A DNA stretch of 64,000 nt, taken from assembly GCF_002909255.1 (NCBI RefSeq), contig NZ_PIOB01000010.1, positions 111,289 through 175,288 on the forward strand. The letters are read 5' to 3'. Below the pieces are notes generated by a model, which searched no databases, was not told the DNA's origin, and saw nothing but the letters and a program-made list of their open reading frames with translations. Below are positions 27,713-36,938 of this stretch, piece after piece. Within the stretch, counting starts at the first letter, position 1; the number at the start of each line of letters is the position of its first letter. Source of the stretch: Arenibacter hampyeongensis. Its GTDB lineage: Bacteria; Bacteroidota; Bacteroidia; Flavobacteriales; Flavobacteriaceae. Both the position numbers and the translations under genes were made by a program.

Positions 27713-28987
27713 TTACTGTTCGGCTATTTCTTTGAGTGAAACTCCCAATAGATCCCTGGCCAGTTTTTCCAATTCACCATCATCCCCTACAAAGTGAAAC
27801 GTTTGATGTACATGGGTACTTTTCTCCTCGGAATTAAGATCTAGTGCAGGAGAAGAACTTTCCAATTCATAGAAGGGACCTAACTGTGCGCCGTCTTCGA
27901 GCGGGCCATCGTTATATGCGTTTACGGCATCCCCGGAATAGGGAAACTCCTGTAACTCCCACTGGGAATTAACATAATCTGTCACCCCTTCGGGAAGGCT
28001 GAATTTGGCAATGGTAAGCACTTTGTTCTTAGCATCATAACTTCCCAATACCGGTAATGCCCTTTGAGGGGAAATACCAATCTTGCCACGTTCCTTGCCA
28101 TCCGCCTTGAAAAATAAAACACTGTCATGGACCTGAAGTCGTTCTTTAGGAATTTTCCCAAAATAATTGTCCGTTACCTTGTTGCCTAAATGCTCTACAT
28201 CTCCTTTCTTAAAGGGAACAATTATAGTAGTTTGGTCCGAGGAATTGAACATGCTCAAAATCCAAATAGAGAGAAGGCCGGTTTTCTTGTCCCATCTTTC
28301 AGGCCCCAAATTGGTTATACTATTTTCGGATGCAAAACCTACCATTTTAACGTTTTCTGGAATTGGGAGTCCAAGAATTTCGGTGGCATCTTCCTTATCC
28401 AAAAGTTTAATATTCCTTTGAACCTTCAATTCAAAAGTCGTCCCAGTATAGTTTACCAGTTTCATTTCCCTTTCAAATAAGGCCTGATTTTCATTACTAT
28501 TCACAAAATTAAAGGCCTCGGTATCCAATTCCTTGGGGACATACCAATTATCAAATTCAAATTTGGTATCCTTTTCGAAGTATAAGGAATTCTGTCCACC
28601 TTCCGGTCCCAACCAAAAGCGTTCTTCACCACCTGAAGGATTAAAATGTTCGTTTACTTCTCCCGATATAATTAGATCGTGATTAATCCAACCGAAGCTT
28701 TTTCCCTCATCTCCCATGGCTGTGCTCGTCATAACGCGACCCTGAAGTTCAGGAGAAATCAGTATGCTGGACTCTCCATTTTTCAGAATTACCAAGCCTT
28801 TATAATATTCCATCAAAAACTCCCTGTCATACCCAAAAGAACCTTTGGCAAAACCCTCGTTTTCTACTCCTACAACATTTACTCCCTGCTCATTTTTAGT
28901 TTTACAACTTAAAGCACATAACAGGGAACAAAGCACAATTGCCCTTACGATATTTCTAAAACCTAAAAAGTATATTTCACGTACCAA
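27713..28987 (-). CDS. conserved lipoprotein, probable sugar-binding or epimerase-like beta-sandwich (DUF6786/DUF4380-like)
   Basis: 424 residues, lipobox LLCALSC with Cys28. The body is beta-rich without membrane segments. Features are ILISPELQGRVMTSTAMG, GEERFWLGPEGGQ, SENSITNLGPERWDKKTG and, near the end, YELESSSPALDLNSEEKSTH followed by HQTFHFVG. These recall the galactose-mutarotase-like supersandwich, in which a late Glu and His act on the sugar anomer, but the family has no clear assigned reaction. It lies between the mutarotase and the lactate dehydrogenase in the fucose operon and is probably exposed to the periplasm, where it could bind or epimerise the released sugar. Confidence 0.7.
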   Translation of the reverse strand: MVREIYFLGFRNIVRAIVLCSLLCALSCKTKNEQGVNVVGVENEGFAKGSFGYDREFLMEYYKGLVILKNGESSILISPELQGRVMTSTAMGDEGKSFGWINHDLIISGEVNEHFNPSGGEERFWLGPEGGQNSLYFEKDTKFEFDNWYVPKELDTEAFNFVNSNENQALFEREMKLVNYTGTTFELKVQRNIKLLDKEDATEILGLPIPENVKMVGFASENSITNLGPERWDKKTGLLSIWILSMFNSSDQTTIIVPFKKGDVEHLGNKVTDNYFGKIPKERLQVHDSVLFFKADGKERGKIGISPQRALPVLGSYDAKNKVLTIAKFSLPEGVTDYVNSQWELQEFPYSGDAVNAYNDGPLEDGAQLGPFYELESSSPALDLNSEEKSTHVHQTFHFVGDDGELEKLARDLLGVSLKEIAEQ

Positions 28988-29016
28988 AGTAGTATCTTTT
29001 TGTTTTTAGTTTCGGG

Positions 29017-29346
29017 TTATAATTTAAAAACTTTCTCCATCTCCATCCATTTTTCCCCTGGTTTAGCAAAAGGCAATGCCTGTTGAAATTTCCACATTAT
29101 TTCCTCCCACTTTTCATTTTCCGGGTACTTGGCATCGATCTTTGCCTTTTTTTCAAAGGAAAAGCTATCATCGGCATCGATAATCATAAACATACGGTTC
29201 CTTAATCTATATATTTCCATATCCTTTATACCGGATTCCCTAAGGCTTTGTAGAATCTCCGGCCAAACTTCCTTGTGGTAATCGTCATAAGCCTTGATCA
29301 ACTCTGGATCATCCTTAAGATCTAATGCCAAACAATATCTTTTCAT
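29017..29346 (-). CDS. RhaM-family sugar mutarotase, probably acting on L-fucose
   Basis: 109 residues, the usual length for the L-rhamnose mutarotase family. Key positions: His24 and Trp28 in DDYHKEVWPEIL (E. coli RhaM uses His22), IYRLRNRMFMIIDADDSF, and a C-terminal WMEMEKVF. These enzymes interconvert alpha and beta anomers so that a dehydrogenase, isomerase or transporter receives the right form. The gene lies between fucP and the lipoprotein gene, next to the L-fucose dehydrogenase, so L-fucose is the likely substrate (6-deoxy sugar as in rhamnose). It is not related in sequence to FucU. Confidence 0.87.
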   Translation of the reverse strand: MKRYCLALDLKDDPELIKAYDDYHKEVWPEILQSLRESGIKDMEIYRLRNRMFMIIDADDSFSFEKKAKIDAKYPENEKWEEIMWKFQQALPFAKPGEKWMEMEKVFKL

Positions 29347-29404
29347 TTCTATAATTTTATGATTGATAATTAATTAATGCCATAATTAAGATTTGCCCCT
29401 AAAT

Positions 29405-30715
29405 TTAGGCTGCCATTTCATACTTCTTAAACACCCGTAAACCATACCAGGCTATATAAACAAAACAAAGAGTTGGAAGGATAAAGGAAAAATTAACCTC
29501 AGTGGCACCCATAATTCGGATATCGTTTACTGCGTTACCCCCTGCATCAATGATCATTCCCTGTAATTTAGGCATTAAAGCCCCTCCTACAATGGCCATC
29601 ACTAGGCCTGCAGCACCAATTTTGGATTCCTCTTCGTTAAGTCCGTTAAGCGCAATACCATAAATAGTAGGGAACATTAGGGACATAAAGAATGTAATCC
29701 CTACCAAAAAGTACAAGCCTATTATACCCTCAATATAAATAGTTCCCAAACAACACACAGTTGCAAAAATGGCAAAATACATCAATAGTTTTCCGGGACT
29801 CATGAATCGCAACATATAGGTTCCAATGGCCCTACCCACCAAGAACAGGATAAATGCTGCAAATTGGTAAGTGGCTGCATCCTCGCTAGACATTCCTATG
29901 GCCTCGGCGTACTGATAAATATACGTCCAACACATAATCTGCGCCCCAACATAAAAAATTTGGGCCACTACGCCAAGAACATATTTTTTATTCTTGAACA
30001 ATCCACTAAAAGTATCTCCCAAACTTGGGATCCCTCCCTCGTCCTTTGCCTGTGGCATTTTACTAATAACGATTAAAACAAAAACAGCTAAAATCACCAA
30101 TCCCAATATAACATAGGGGTCCCTAATCACCATTAAATCCGTAGTCCTGATCAATGCTTTTTTAGCCTCTTCCAATGCAGAATAATCTGCAATATCATCT
30201 GACTGCAATTTTTTAAGTACAAATTGCTGTGCAACCAATAGTCCCAACAATAATCCCACGGGATTGAAGGCCTGTGCCAAATTTAGACGTTGTGTAGCCG
30301 TTTCGGGAGCACCCATAGCCAGAATATAAGGATTGGCAGTAGTTTCCAAAAAAGCCAATCCAAAGGTAAGGACGTAAAGTCCCAAACAGAAGAACCAGAA
30401 TTGTTCGGTTATAGCAGCTGGATAAAATAATAAAGCCCCTCCTGCATATAGGGCCAAACCAATTAATACGCCTACTTTATAGGAGTATTTGCGCACAAAA
30501 AGTGCGGCCGGCAGAGCCATACAGAAATAGCCTCCGTAAAATGCCATTTGTACCCAAGCAGCTTGGGAATTGGAGAGTTCCAACACCTTTTTAAAGGCTT
30601 GTACCATGGGGTCGGTAACTGCATTGGCAAACCCCCAAAGGGCAAATAAGGAGGTGATTAAAATAAATGGAATAAGCACCTTTTTAGATACTACTGGTGG
30701 TTTTTGGTCTTTCAT
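29405..30715 (-). CDS. fucP: L-fucose:H+ symporter, MFS
   Basis: 436-residue inner-membrane transporter with 12 predicted helices. It matches the fucose permease group of the major facilitator superfamily: FALWGFANAVTDPMVQAFKK in helix 1, NSQAAWVQMAFYGGYFCMAL, AFLETTANPYILAMG with the conserved Glu, RLNLAQAFNPVGLLLG, and MFPTIYGIALNGL in the C-terminal half. It carries free L-fucose into the cytoplasm with a proton. It is flanked by the L-fucose dehydrogenase gene (66 bases) and the mutarotase gene (58 bases), which supports the substrate. Complete at both ends. Confidence 0.93.
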   Translation of the reverse strand: MKDQKPPVVSKKVLIPFILITSLFALWGFANAVTDPMVQAFKKVLELSNSQAAWVQMAFYGGYFCMALPAALFVRKYSYKVGVLIGLALYAGGALLFYPAAITEQFWFFCLGLYVLTFGLAFLETTANPYILAMGAPETATQRLNLAQAFNPVGLLLGLLVAQQFVLKKLQSDDIADYSALEEAKKALIRTTDLMVIRDPYVILGLVILAVFVLIVISKMPQAKDEGGIPSLGDTFSGLFKNKKYVLGVVAQIFYVGAQIMCWTYIYQYAEAIGMSSEDAATYQFAAFILFLVGRAIGTYMLRFMSPGKLLMYFAIFATVCCLGTIYIEGIIGLYFLVGITFFMSLMFPTIYGIALNGLNEEESKIGAAGLVMAIVGGALMPKLQGMIIDAGGNAVNDIRIMGATEVNFSFILPTLCFVYIAWYGLRVFKKYEMAA

Positions 30716-30781
30716 TGGATTGTTGATTATTGTTCTTTGGTTAATACGTTGTTGTTATTATTGATTATAATTTATATGACA

Positions 30782-31564
30782 TTAAGAAATTGACCTGTCC
30801 AAATGGGTATAACCCCCATCTACAAAGAGCAATTGTCCGGTAGTGTGACTAGACCGATTGGAGAGTAAAAAGACAACCGTACTGGCAATTTCCTCGGCCG
30901 TGGTCATTCTTTGTCCCAATGGAATTTTATCAGTAATGCCTTTTAATTTTTCTTCAGGATTGTCAAAAGTTTTGATCCATCGATCGTATAATGGGGTGTA
31001 ACATTCAGCTACTATAACTGCATTGACCCGTATATTATAGGGCAATAGTTCCACGGCCCATTCCCGGGTAATGGCATTGCGCCCACCATTGGCCGCGGCA
31101 TAGCCAGAAGTACCCCCTTGCCCCGTCACTGATGTCTTGGAGCCTATATTTACAATAGACCCCTGGGTTTTCTTTAGTTCCGGCAACGCATAATGCGCCA
31201 TTAAATAATAGTGGGTAAGGTTACGATTAATAGATCTTAAAAAATCTTCATAATTCCCATTTTCCAGACCAACTCCGTCATTGATTCCTGCGTTATTAAC
31301 AACACCATCGATCCTTCCATATTTTTCGACAGTACTTTCCACGGCAAACCTGCATTGTTCAGGATCTGTAAGTTCGGCGATCGCAAATGAAGCTTTCCCC
31401 CCACTTCTTTCGATATCCGCAACCACCTCCAACATACTTTTTTTATCCCTTCCAACAATGACCGGGATGGCACCTTCAGCTGCCAATAGTTCGCTTATAC
31501 CATGACCGATTCCCTTGGAACCTCCTGTAACCAATATTATTTTATCCTTGAGTTGTAAATCCAT
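30782..31564 (-). CDS. SDR oxidoreductase, probable L-fucose dehydrogenase, with catalytic Lys replaced by Asn
   Basis: 260-residue short-chain dehydrogenase, cytoplasmic. Cofactor loop TGGSKGIG (13-20), structural NNAG, catalytic Ser142 and Tyr155. The YxxxK motif reads Tyr-Ala-Ala-Ala-Asn (SGYAAANGGRNAITREWA), so Lys159 is Asn; the codon on the minus strand is AAT. The C-terminal half (YNIRVNAVIVAECYTPLYDR) is close to what I know of bacterial L-fucose dehydrogenases, which make L-fuconolactone with NAD(P). Beside fucP and the mutarotase this role fits well. The Lys loss would normally lower activity strongly, so either it is compensated or the enzyme has changed. The second SDR of the operon (52595) has the Lys. 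Confidence 0.82.
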   Translation of the reverse strand: MDLQLKDKIILVTGGSKGIGHGISELLAAEGAIPVIVGRDKKSMLEVVADIERSGGKASFAIAELTDPEQCRFAVESTVEKYGRIDGVVNNAGINDGVGLENGNYEDFLRSINRNLTHYYLMAHYALPELKKTQGSIVNIGSKTSVTGQGGTSGYAAANGGRNAITREWAVELLPYNIRVNAVIVAECYTPLYDRWIKTFDNPEEKLKGITDKIPLGQRMTTAEEIASTVVFLLSNRSSHTTGQLLFVDGGYTHLDRSIS

Positions 31565-31575
31565 TTTCTAATTAT

Positions 31576-33960
31576 TTAAAGCCCCTTTTCCTCAACAAAA
31601 TAGGCACTCATATTCTTAATATGCCCTAAACCGTCCGAATCTATAATTTTTATTCGTAATCTACTTAATTTTATGGCATCAAATTTTTCAATTCTTTTGT
31701 TACCAATACTCTCGCTGCTTGCCAAGACCTTCCAACGCCCATTTAAATAACCTTCAATTTGATACTTTCTAATTCTTTCTCCTTTTGCTATATCCTCCTG
31801 AAGTATTACATGGTTTACTTCCATTGGTTTTTTCAATCTTAATTCCAACAATCTCCCCTTCCCATTTGTACTTGCCAAGGGATTTGAAAATCTTCTTTTT
31901 ATCTCATCTCCCCACTCCTTTAATCGCTGAACATCTGGCTCCGGAAGTAGTCCGTCCGGGTCAGGGGTAAGGCCCATGATCAAAGTGGCGTTTCTTCCAA
32001 CGGATTTATAGTACATATCCATTAAATTTGCTAATGGAAATATATGGGCTTCATCCCCCGGCTCCCAAAACCATTCGTGTCGGCCATTATAGCCTCTCAA
32101 AGGCGCATCTGCCATTGCAGGAACCCAAAACTTGCCGTTGGCATCCCCTTCTTTAAGCAATTGAAAATTGTTATCGGCTATATTCCTTTTGGCACTTTCC
32201 CCAGCTCCGGTAGCCCTATACGGAAAGGTAGACCAATTGGGATATGCCACAGTGCCGGATTCGGAACCGCCCCAACGGGCTTCTGCCAATTGTCCATTGT
32301 GATAGAATAAACAATTTGGTTGATACTGCCGTACTATGGGTAATACGTCCGGAGCACCATTTTTTGGATGGTCCGCACCACCATCGAACCAAATTTCAAA
32401 CAATTCCCCATAATTGGTGCAAATTTCCTTGACCATTCCCTCCACCATCTTATTGTACCATTGCTGTCGGTTCTTCTTAAAATCACCCTCCCCATTTACT
32501 TTAAAGTCGTGCACGCCCAAAAACGAATTCCACCTAATTCCAAGATAAATACCTGGTTTTATTCCATACTTTCTACATGAGGCTACAAAATCTGCCACAA
32601 CATCCCCTTTTCCATCTTTCCAGTTTAGAGCCTTAACACTGTATGGGTTTACCTTGGATTGAAACAGTGCAAACCCGGTCTCATGGGTAGCCGTTAAAAT
32701 GGCAAATTTGGCGCCTGCATCTCTTGCCGCCTTTACCCATTGATCGGTATCCAATTTTTCAGGATTAAAAATTTGGTAATCTTTTACGGGGTCGATTCTA
32801 TTGTTTCCCTGCCCATATTTTACCCCATCGAACACATGGAGGTCATAATGAAACACAACGCCAAGCTCTGCCTCCTGCCATGCCAATTGCCTTTTGTTGG
32901 GGACCGGGAATTCATTTTTGATTATGGGGATAAAGACGGTATAGGATTCATCCCCTTTCTTTACCGCTACGGACAATACTTTTGGCTCCCCGTTCTCATG
33001 GTAAACAAAAGGACGTTCCATTCTATCCGGGACGATGACAGTCCCATCTTCCATTAATATTTCCTTATTCTTAAGAACAAACTCGTTGGCCTTTTCCCAG
33101 TCGATTCCATTTTCCGAAGTCACCAGGCCAATATAATTATGGGCATGAAAAACCCCATAGAATCGCTCTCGGTTTTCATCGTACCAAATAGACATATCTT
33201 CAGTATCCATATAATCTATTACCGGTTTCTCCTGAATGAAAAATGGTCCGTCCGGTTGTTCCCCAACTGCAACGGCCTGGTTCCTAACAAAATTCTTTTC
33301 GTTGGGCTTATCCCCTTTTACAATTAAATAATACTTACCATCCTTCCCCCTGTCTATGGCCGGATTTACGGTAAGTGTTGTAATTGGCCCAGAGGGTTCC
33401 AACAAAGGCTTTTCATTTCTAGACCAAGGTCCGTTTAGGGTATTGGATACCGCCACCCCTGTCCTTTGATTGGGTCGTAATATTTTCCAATTGGGGTGGT
33501 CATATCCTGTTTTGGCAGTTTCCACCAAATCATCATCGGTATAAGCCGCGTCGCCCATATTGGTAGCTATATAGTATAAATAGTATTTGCCCTCAAAATA
33601 TTTAATTTTTGGGTTGTGTACAGTTATGGCATCCCAGTTACCTTTACCACTGCCACTGAGCACGGTCTCCCTATAATTCCATGGCCCGCCTGGGCTTTTA
33701 CTTGTTGCGTGGGCAATTTCGGAGTGGGTAAGCCATCCGTGAAAACCGTATTCTTTTTTCCAACGTGAATAAAAAAGATGATATTTCCCATCACGCTCCT
33801 TGATGATGGAACTTCCCCAATTATAATACCCTTCCGTCTTAAAAATGTTATCTTCGGAAACTTGTCCAAAATTATCGAAAAGGTATAAATCATCTTCCCC
33901 ATTTTGAGCAAAACCCAAGGCAATACCAAAACAACAAAGTAAGAGTAATCTTAGTTTCAT
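31576..33960 (-). CDS. fusion enzyme: GH43/GH117-like propeller + GH29-like alpha-L-fucosidase + discoidin-like tail
   Basis: 794 residues, Sec signal 1-19. Residues 20-345 are a five-bladed-propeller glycosidase domain of the GH43/GH117 kind (NWGSSIIKERDGKYHLFYSR, HNPKIKYFEGKYYLYY, TVNPAIDRGKDGKYYLIVKG, TEDMSIWYDENRERFYGVF). Residues 350-700 are a GH29 barrel: LGVVFHYDLHVFDG, TDQWVKAARDAGAKFAILTA, and the nucleophile Asp526 in FEIWFDGGADHP. The family box TAKHHDGF is altered to TATHETGF, which changes residues that contact fucose. About 700-794 is a beta-sandwich like F5/8 type C modules. It starts 6 bases after a sulfatase gene, in the operon. One chain could remove two linked sugars. Confidence 0.83.
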   Translation of the reverse strand: MKLRLLLLCCFGIALGFAQNGEDDLYLFDNFGQVSEDNIFKTEGYYNWGSSIIKERDGKYHLFYSRWKKEYGFHGWLTHSEIAHATSKSPGGPWNYRETVLSGSGKGNWDAITVHNPKIKYFEGKYYLYYIATNMGDAAYTDDDLVETAKTGYDHPNWKILRPNQRTGVAVSNTLNGPWSRNEKPLLEPSGPITTLTVNPAIDRGKDGKYYLIVKGDKPNEKNFVRNQAVAVGEQPDGPFFIQEKPVIDYMDTEDMSIWYDENRERFYGVFHAHNYIGLVTSENGIDWEKANEFVLKNKEILMEDGTVIVPDRMERPFVYHENGEPKVLSVAVKKGDESYTVFIPIIKNEFPVPNKRQLAWQEAELGVVFHYDLHVFDGVKYGQGNNRIDPVKDYQIFNPEKLDTDQWVKAARDAGAKFAILTATHETGFALFQSKVNPYSVKALNWKDGKGDVVADFVASCRKYGIKPGIYLGIRWNSFLGVHDFKVNGEGDFKKNRQQWYNKMVEGMVKEICTNYGELFEIWFDGGADHPKNGAPDVLPIVRQYQPNCLFYHNGQLAEARWGGSESGTVAYPNWSTFPYRATGAGESAKRNIADNNFQLLKEGDANGKFWVPAMADAPLRGYNGRHEWFWEPGDEAHIFPLANLMDMYYKSVGRNATLIMGLTPDPDGLLPEPDVQRLKEWGDEIKRRFSNPLASTNGKGRLLELRLKKPMEVNHVILQEDIAKGERIRKYQIEGYLNGRWKVLASSESIGNKRIEKFDAIKLSRLRIKIIDSDGLGHIKNMSAYFVEEKGL

Positions 33961-33966
33961 TTTTTT

Positions 33967-35526
33967 TTACTTTTTGTTGGAATTCAAAACCATATCGGGA
34001 TAGGCAACCTGCACTCCAGAATCTTTATGAGAAGGTATTTGGGCTTCCACCTTCCTTAAATAATCCGATAATATCTTTGCCAATTCCCGTGCCTTATCTT
34101 GTTGTTCATTGACCAAATTCATGGTTTCCCCTATATCCTCCTTAAGATTAAACAACTCCATTCTTCCGTCAATATAATAGTAAATAAATTTCCAATCGCC
34201 CACCCGGGTACTGCTGGAAGCACCAATCCCTGGACCTGAAGGACCCCATTCATTGGGGTAATGCCAAAATAATGGGCGTGTACCCTGAGAACTATTTCCG
34301 GTAAGTACAGGTACAAAACTAATTCCGTCTACTTCCTGTACTGCTTTATAATTTTTAACACCTGCCAATTCCAGAATAGTAGGGTAAAAATCTTCAATTA
34401 TGACTTGTTCGTCCGTTACCGAATTAGGGGCTATTTTTCCAGGCCATCTTACCAACATAGGCTCCCTAATGCCACCCTCATGTGCAGAACCCTTGCCACT
34501 ACTTAAGGGTTTGTTGTGTGTGTGTCTTTCCCCTCCTCTGGCTACAGCGCTGAGTCCACCATTGTCCGACATGAAAAGGATTATGGTATTGTCCGAAAGG
34601 CTATTGGCATCAAGGTGGTCCATAATATCTCCCAAACTCTTGTCCATACCCTGTACCAAGGCCGCGTATTTTGCCTCTGTGGAATCCAGCCCCTTGTCAT
34701 AGTATTTCTCAACAAACCTGTTATCGGCCATAATAGGGGTATGCACTGCATAATGTGCCAAATACAAAAAGAAGGGTTTCTTTTTTTCCAATGCGGAATC
34801 CATGGCCAGCTTTGCCTCTTGTGTTATGGCCTCCGTTAAAAAAATATCCTTGCCATGGTATTTTTCCAATCCCGGTACCGCCCACACTTCCTTTCCTTCT
34901 TGGCCATTGCCAAAATTATCGGTCCCTAAATAACTTTGAGGTGCTCCAGCTGCATGTCCCGCAATATTTACCTCAAAACCAAGATTTAATGGGTCTTCTC
35001 CTGGGGTTCCTATTGCGCCCAAATGTGCTTTGCCCGCATGTATGGTATAGTAACCAGCATCCTTCAATATTTGAGGCAAGGGTGTGGCATACACTGCTTT
35101 CCCTGTACTTACTTCTGGACTCATGCCATTAACATTCCATTCTGGAAATTGCAGTGTTTTATGGTTGGTTTCCATTGGTTGCAGTTTGTCCTTTTGCAAG
35201 GTCCAGTTGGTTACCCTATGCCTGGCCGCATTCATCCCTGTCATTAAACTTACCCGGGTAGGTGAACAAACGGCAGTGGCGTAGGCCTGAGTAAATTTCA
35301 TGCCTTCTTTGGCCAAACGCTCCATATTTGGGGTTTGATAAAGATCATTGTACGGTGTTCTTTGGTTCCAGAATGGTACGGAGGTATCTTGCCACCCCAT
35401 GTCATCTACAAAGAACAGTACAATGTTTGGTTGAGAAGAAACCTCCTGGGTTTTTTCCATTTGCTTTTCCTTACATCCAACCAAAAAAAGTGTAACTATC
35501 AAAAACAATAAGAAACTTCTGTTCAT
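33967..35526 (-). CDS. S1-family sulfatase lipoprotein
   Basis: 519 residues, lipobox LFLVGC (Cys18). Metal site NIVLFFVDDMGWQDTS, formylglycine box ATAVCSPTRVSLMTG with Cys87, HAGKAHLGAIG with Lys and His, and LFMSDNGGLSAVARGG for the second metal pair. KGSAHEGGIREPMLVRWPG and a C-terminal LFNLKEDIGETMNL are normal for arylsulfatase A-type enzymes. Placed between a GH29 gene (23 bases upstream in transcription) and the GH43-GH29 fusion (6 bases downstream), it probably desulfates the fucose residues so that the exo-fucosidases can act. Complete, all catalytic residues present. Confidence 0.93.
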   Translation of the reverse strand: MNRSFLLFLIVTLFLVGCKEKQMEKTQEVSSQPNIVLFFVDDMGWQDTSVPFWNQRTPYNDLYQTPNMERLAKEGMKFTQAYATAVCSPTRVSLMTGMNAARHRVTNWTLQKDKLQPMETNHKTLQFPEWNVNGMSPEVSTGKAVYATPLPQILKDAGYYTIHAGKAHLGAIGTPGEDPLNLGFEVNIAGHAAGAPQSYLGTDNFGNGQEGKEVWAVPGLEKYHGKDIFLTEAITQEAKLAMDSALEKKKPFFLYLAHYAVHTPIMADNRFVEKYYDKGLDSTEAKYAALVQGMDKSLGDIMDHLDANSLSDNTIILFMSDNGGLSAVARGGERHTHNKPLSSGKGSAHEGGIREPMLVRWPGKIAPNSVTDEQVIIEDFYPTILELAGVKNYKAVQEVDGISFVPVLTGNSSQGTRPLFWHYPNEWGPSGPGIGASSSTRVGDWKFIYYYIDGRMELFNLKEDIGETMNLVNEQQDKARELAKILSDYLRKVEAQIPSHKDSGVQVAYPDMVLNSNKK

Positions 35527-35549
35527 AAACTTTTAATTTCCTTCTTAAT

Positions 35550-36890
35550 TTAATTACTCTCTATAACAGCACCATCTTCGCGATATAGGTCTACCTTGCC
35601 ATCCAATAAAACAGCAAGAACGGTCATATTTTCGTCCAGAACATGTTCTGGCAATTTTATATAGTTAATCCCTGGATAATGGCTCCAGAAGACTTTGCCA
35701 ATTACCTGATGCGATAATTTAGTGCCTTCACCCACAACCCAAATCCGATTGATCCTGTTTTTTAGCCCACGTATCACCACTTCCCCATTGGAATTTCCCT
35801 TTACAAACAAATAAAGAATATTCTGGTCCTTGGACAAGGTCGTAGGGCCGTAAAAATGTTCCTTTGGAATCCCAGACCTGGTACCGTAAATAGCCTCTTT
35901 ATGCTTGTTGGTCCAACGGCCCAATCCTTCCAAAATGGCTACCTGTTCCTCAGGAATACTGCCATCCCCTTTCGGACCTATATCCAACAACAGATTACCG
36001 CCATTGCCAATTACGTCAGCAAAAATCCCTATAATTTGATCGGTAGTTTTATAATTGTGGTCATTTTTTTGGAAACCCCAGGAATCGTTCATGGTGAGAC
36101 ATAACTCCCAATATTTGTTTTTGGGCCTTGTGATGGGCATACCTTGCTCAGGGGTGGCATAATCCCCCTGTTCCCTTAGTCTGGAATTCAAAATGGTATT
36201 GGGATTTTTGTCAAATAACATTTGTCGAACCTTGGGCACTTGCCATTCTTCCGAATTGTGTTCCCAATCCCCATCAAACCAATACAAGTCCGGGTTATAG
36301 TTATCTGACAATTCCTTTAATTGCCCTTGGTATAACTTCAAGAATTTATCCCATCTTTGGGGCTGTTCCAACGCATTATACCGGATAGAGTCTCTAGTAA
36401 AGTGGGTGTAGTCCTTATAGGACCAGTCTGGTAGGGAATAATAAATACCGACTTTTAAATTATTTTTTCGAAGTGCGGATACAAACGGCGTTATAACGTC
36501 CTGTTTGGCCGCCGAACTTCTAACAGCATCAAAATCGCCATATTTAGTGTTCCAAAGGGCAAATCCATCGTGGTGTTTAGAGGTAATTACCGAATATTTG
36601 GCACCACTACGTTCAATTAAATCGGCCCAAGCCTGGGGGTCGTATTTTTTTGCTGTAAATCCCTTGGTCTGCTTCAAATAATTTTCATGCGAAATATATC
36701 CGTTGTAAAAGGACCAGGATTCATCGATCCCATTCACGGCATATAGGCCCCAATGGATAAAAATACCCAATTTGGCGTCCTTGAACCATTGCATTTTCTG
36801 CTCATTCTGTAATACAGTATCCTGTGCTTGTTCTTGGGCAAAATTCACCGCTATGGCTAATAGAAAAATGGAGGTAATCAATTTTTTCAT
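35550..36890 (-). CDS. GH29 alpha-L-fucosidase
   Basis: 446 residues, Sec signal about 1-18 (AIAVNFAQ). Retaining exo-alpha-L-fucosidase. Family boxes: MQWFKDAKLGIFIHWGLYAV, VITSKHHDGFALW with the fucose-contacting His pair, nucleophile Asp206 in LYWFDGDWE, and probable acid/base Glu248 in GDYATPEQGMP, as in the broad-specificity GH29-A type. A C-terminal beta-sandwich (from about 360) follows, ending with LDENMTVLAVLLDGKVDLYR. Periplasmic, acting after sulfatases on L-fucose-terminated oligosaccharides. Neighbour of the GH95 gene (48 bases) and a sulfatase (23 bases). Confidence 0.95.
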   Translation of the reverse strand: MKKLITSIFLLAIAVNFAQEQAQDTVLQNEQKMQWFKDAKLGIFIHWGLYAVNGIDESWSFYNGYISHENYLKQTKGFTAKKYDPQAWADLIERSGAKYSVITSKHHDGFALWNTKYGDFDAVRSSAAKQDVITPFVSALRKNNLKVGIYYSLPDWSYKDYTHFTRDSIRYNALEQPQRWDKFLKLYQGQLKELSDNYNPDLYWFDGDWEHNSEEWQVPKVRQMLFDKNPNTILNSRLREQGDYATPEQGMPITRPKNKYWELCLTMNDSWGFQKNDHNYKTTDQIIGIFADVIGNGGNLLLDIGPKGDGSIPEEQVAILEGLGRWTNKHKEAIYGTRSGIPKEHFYGPTTLSKDQNILYLFVKGNSNGEVVIRGLKNRINRIWVVGEGTKLSHQVIGKVFWSHYPGINYIKLPEHVLDENMTVLAVLLDGKVDLYREDGAVIESN

Positions 36891-36938
36891 GTTCGTAAAT
36901 ATGTAATCTATTAAATATATTAAAATCCCAAAAAAGGG

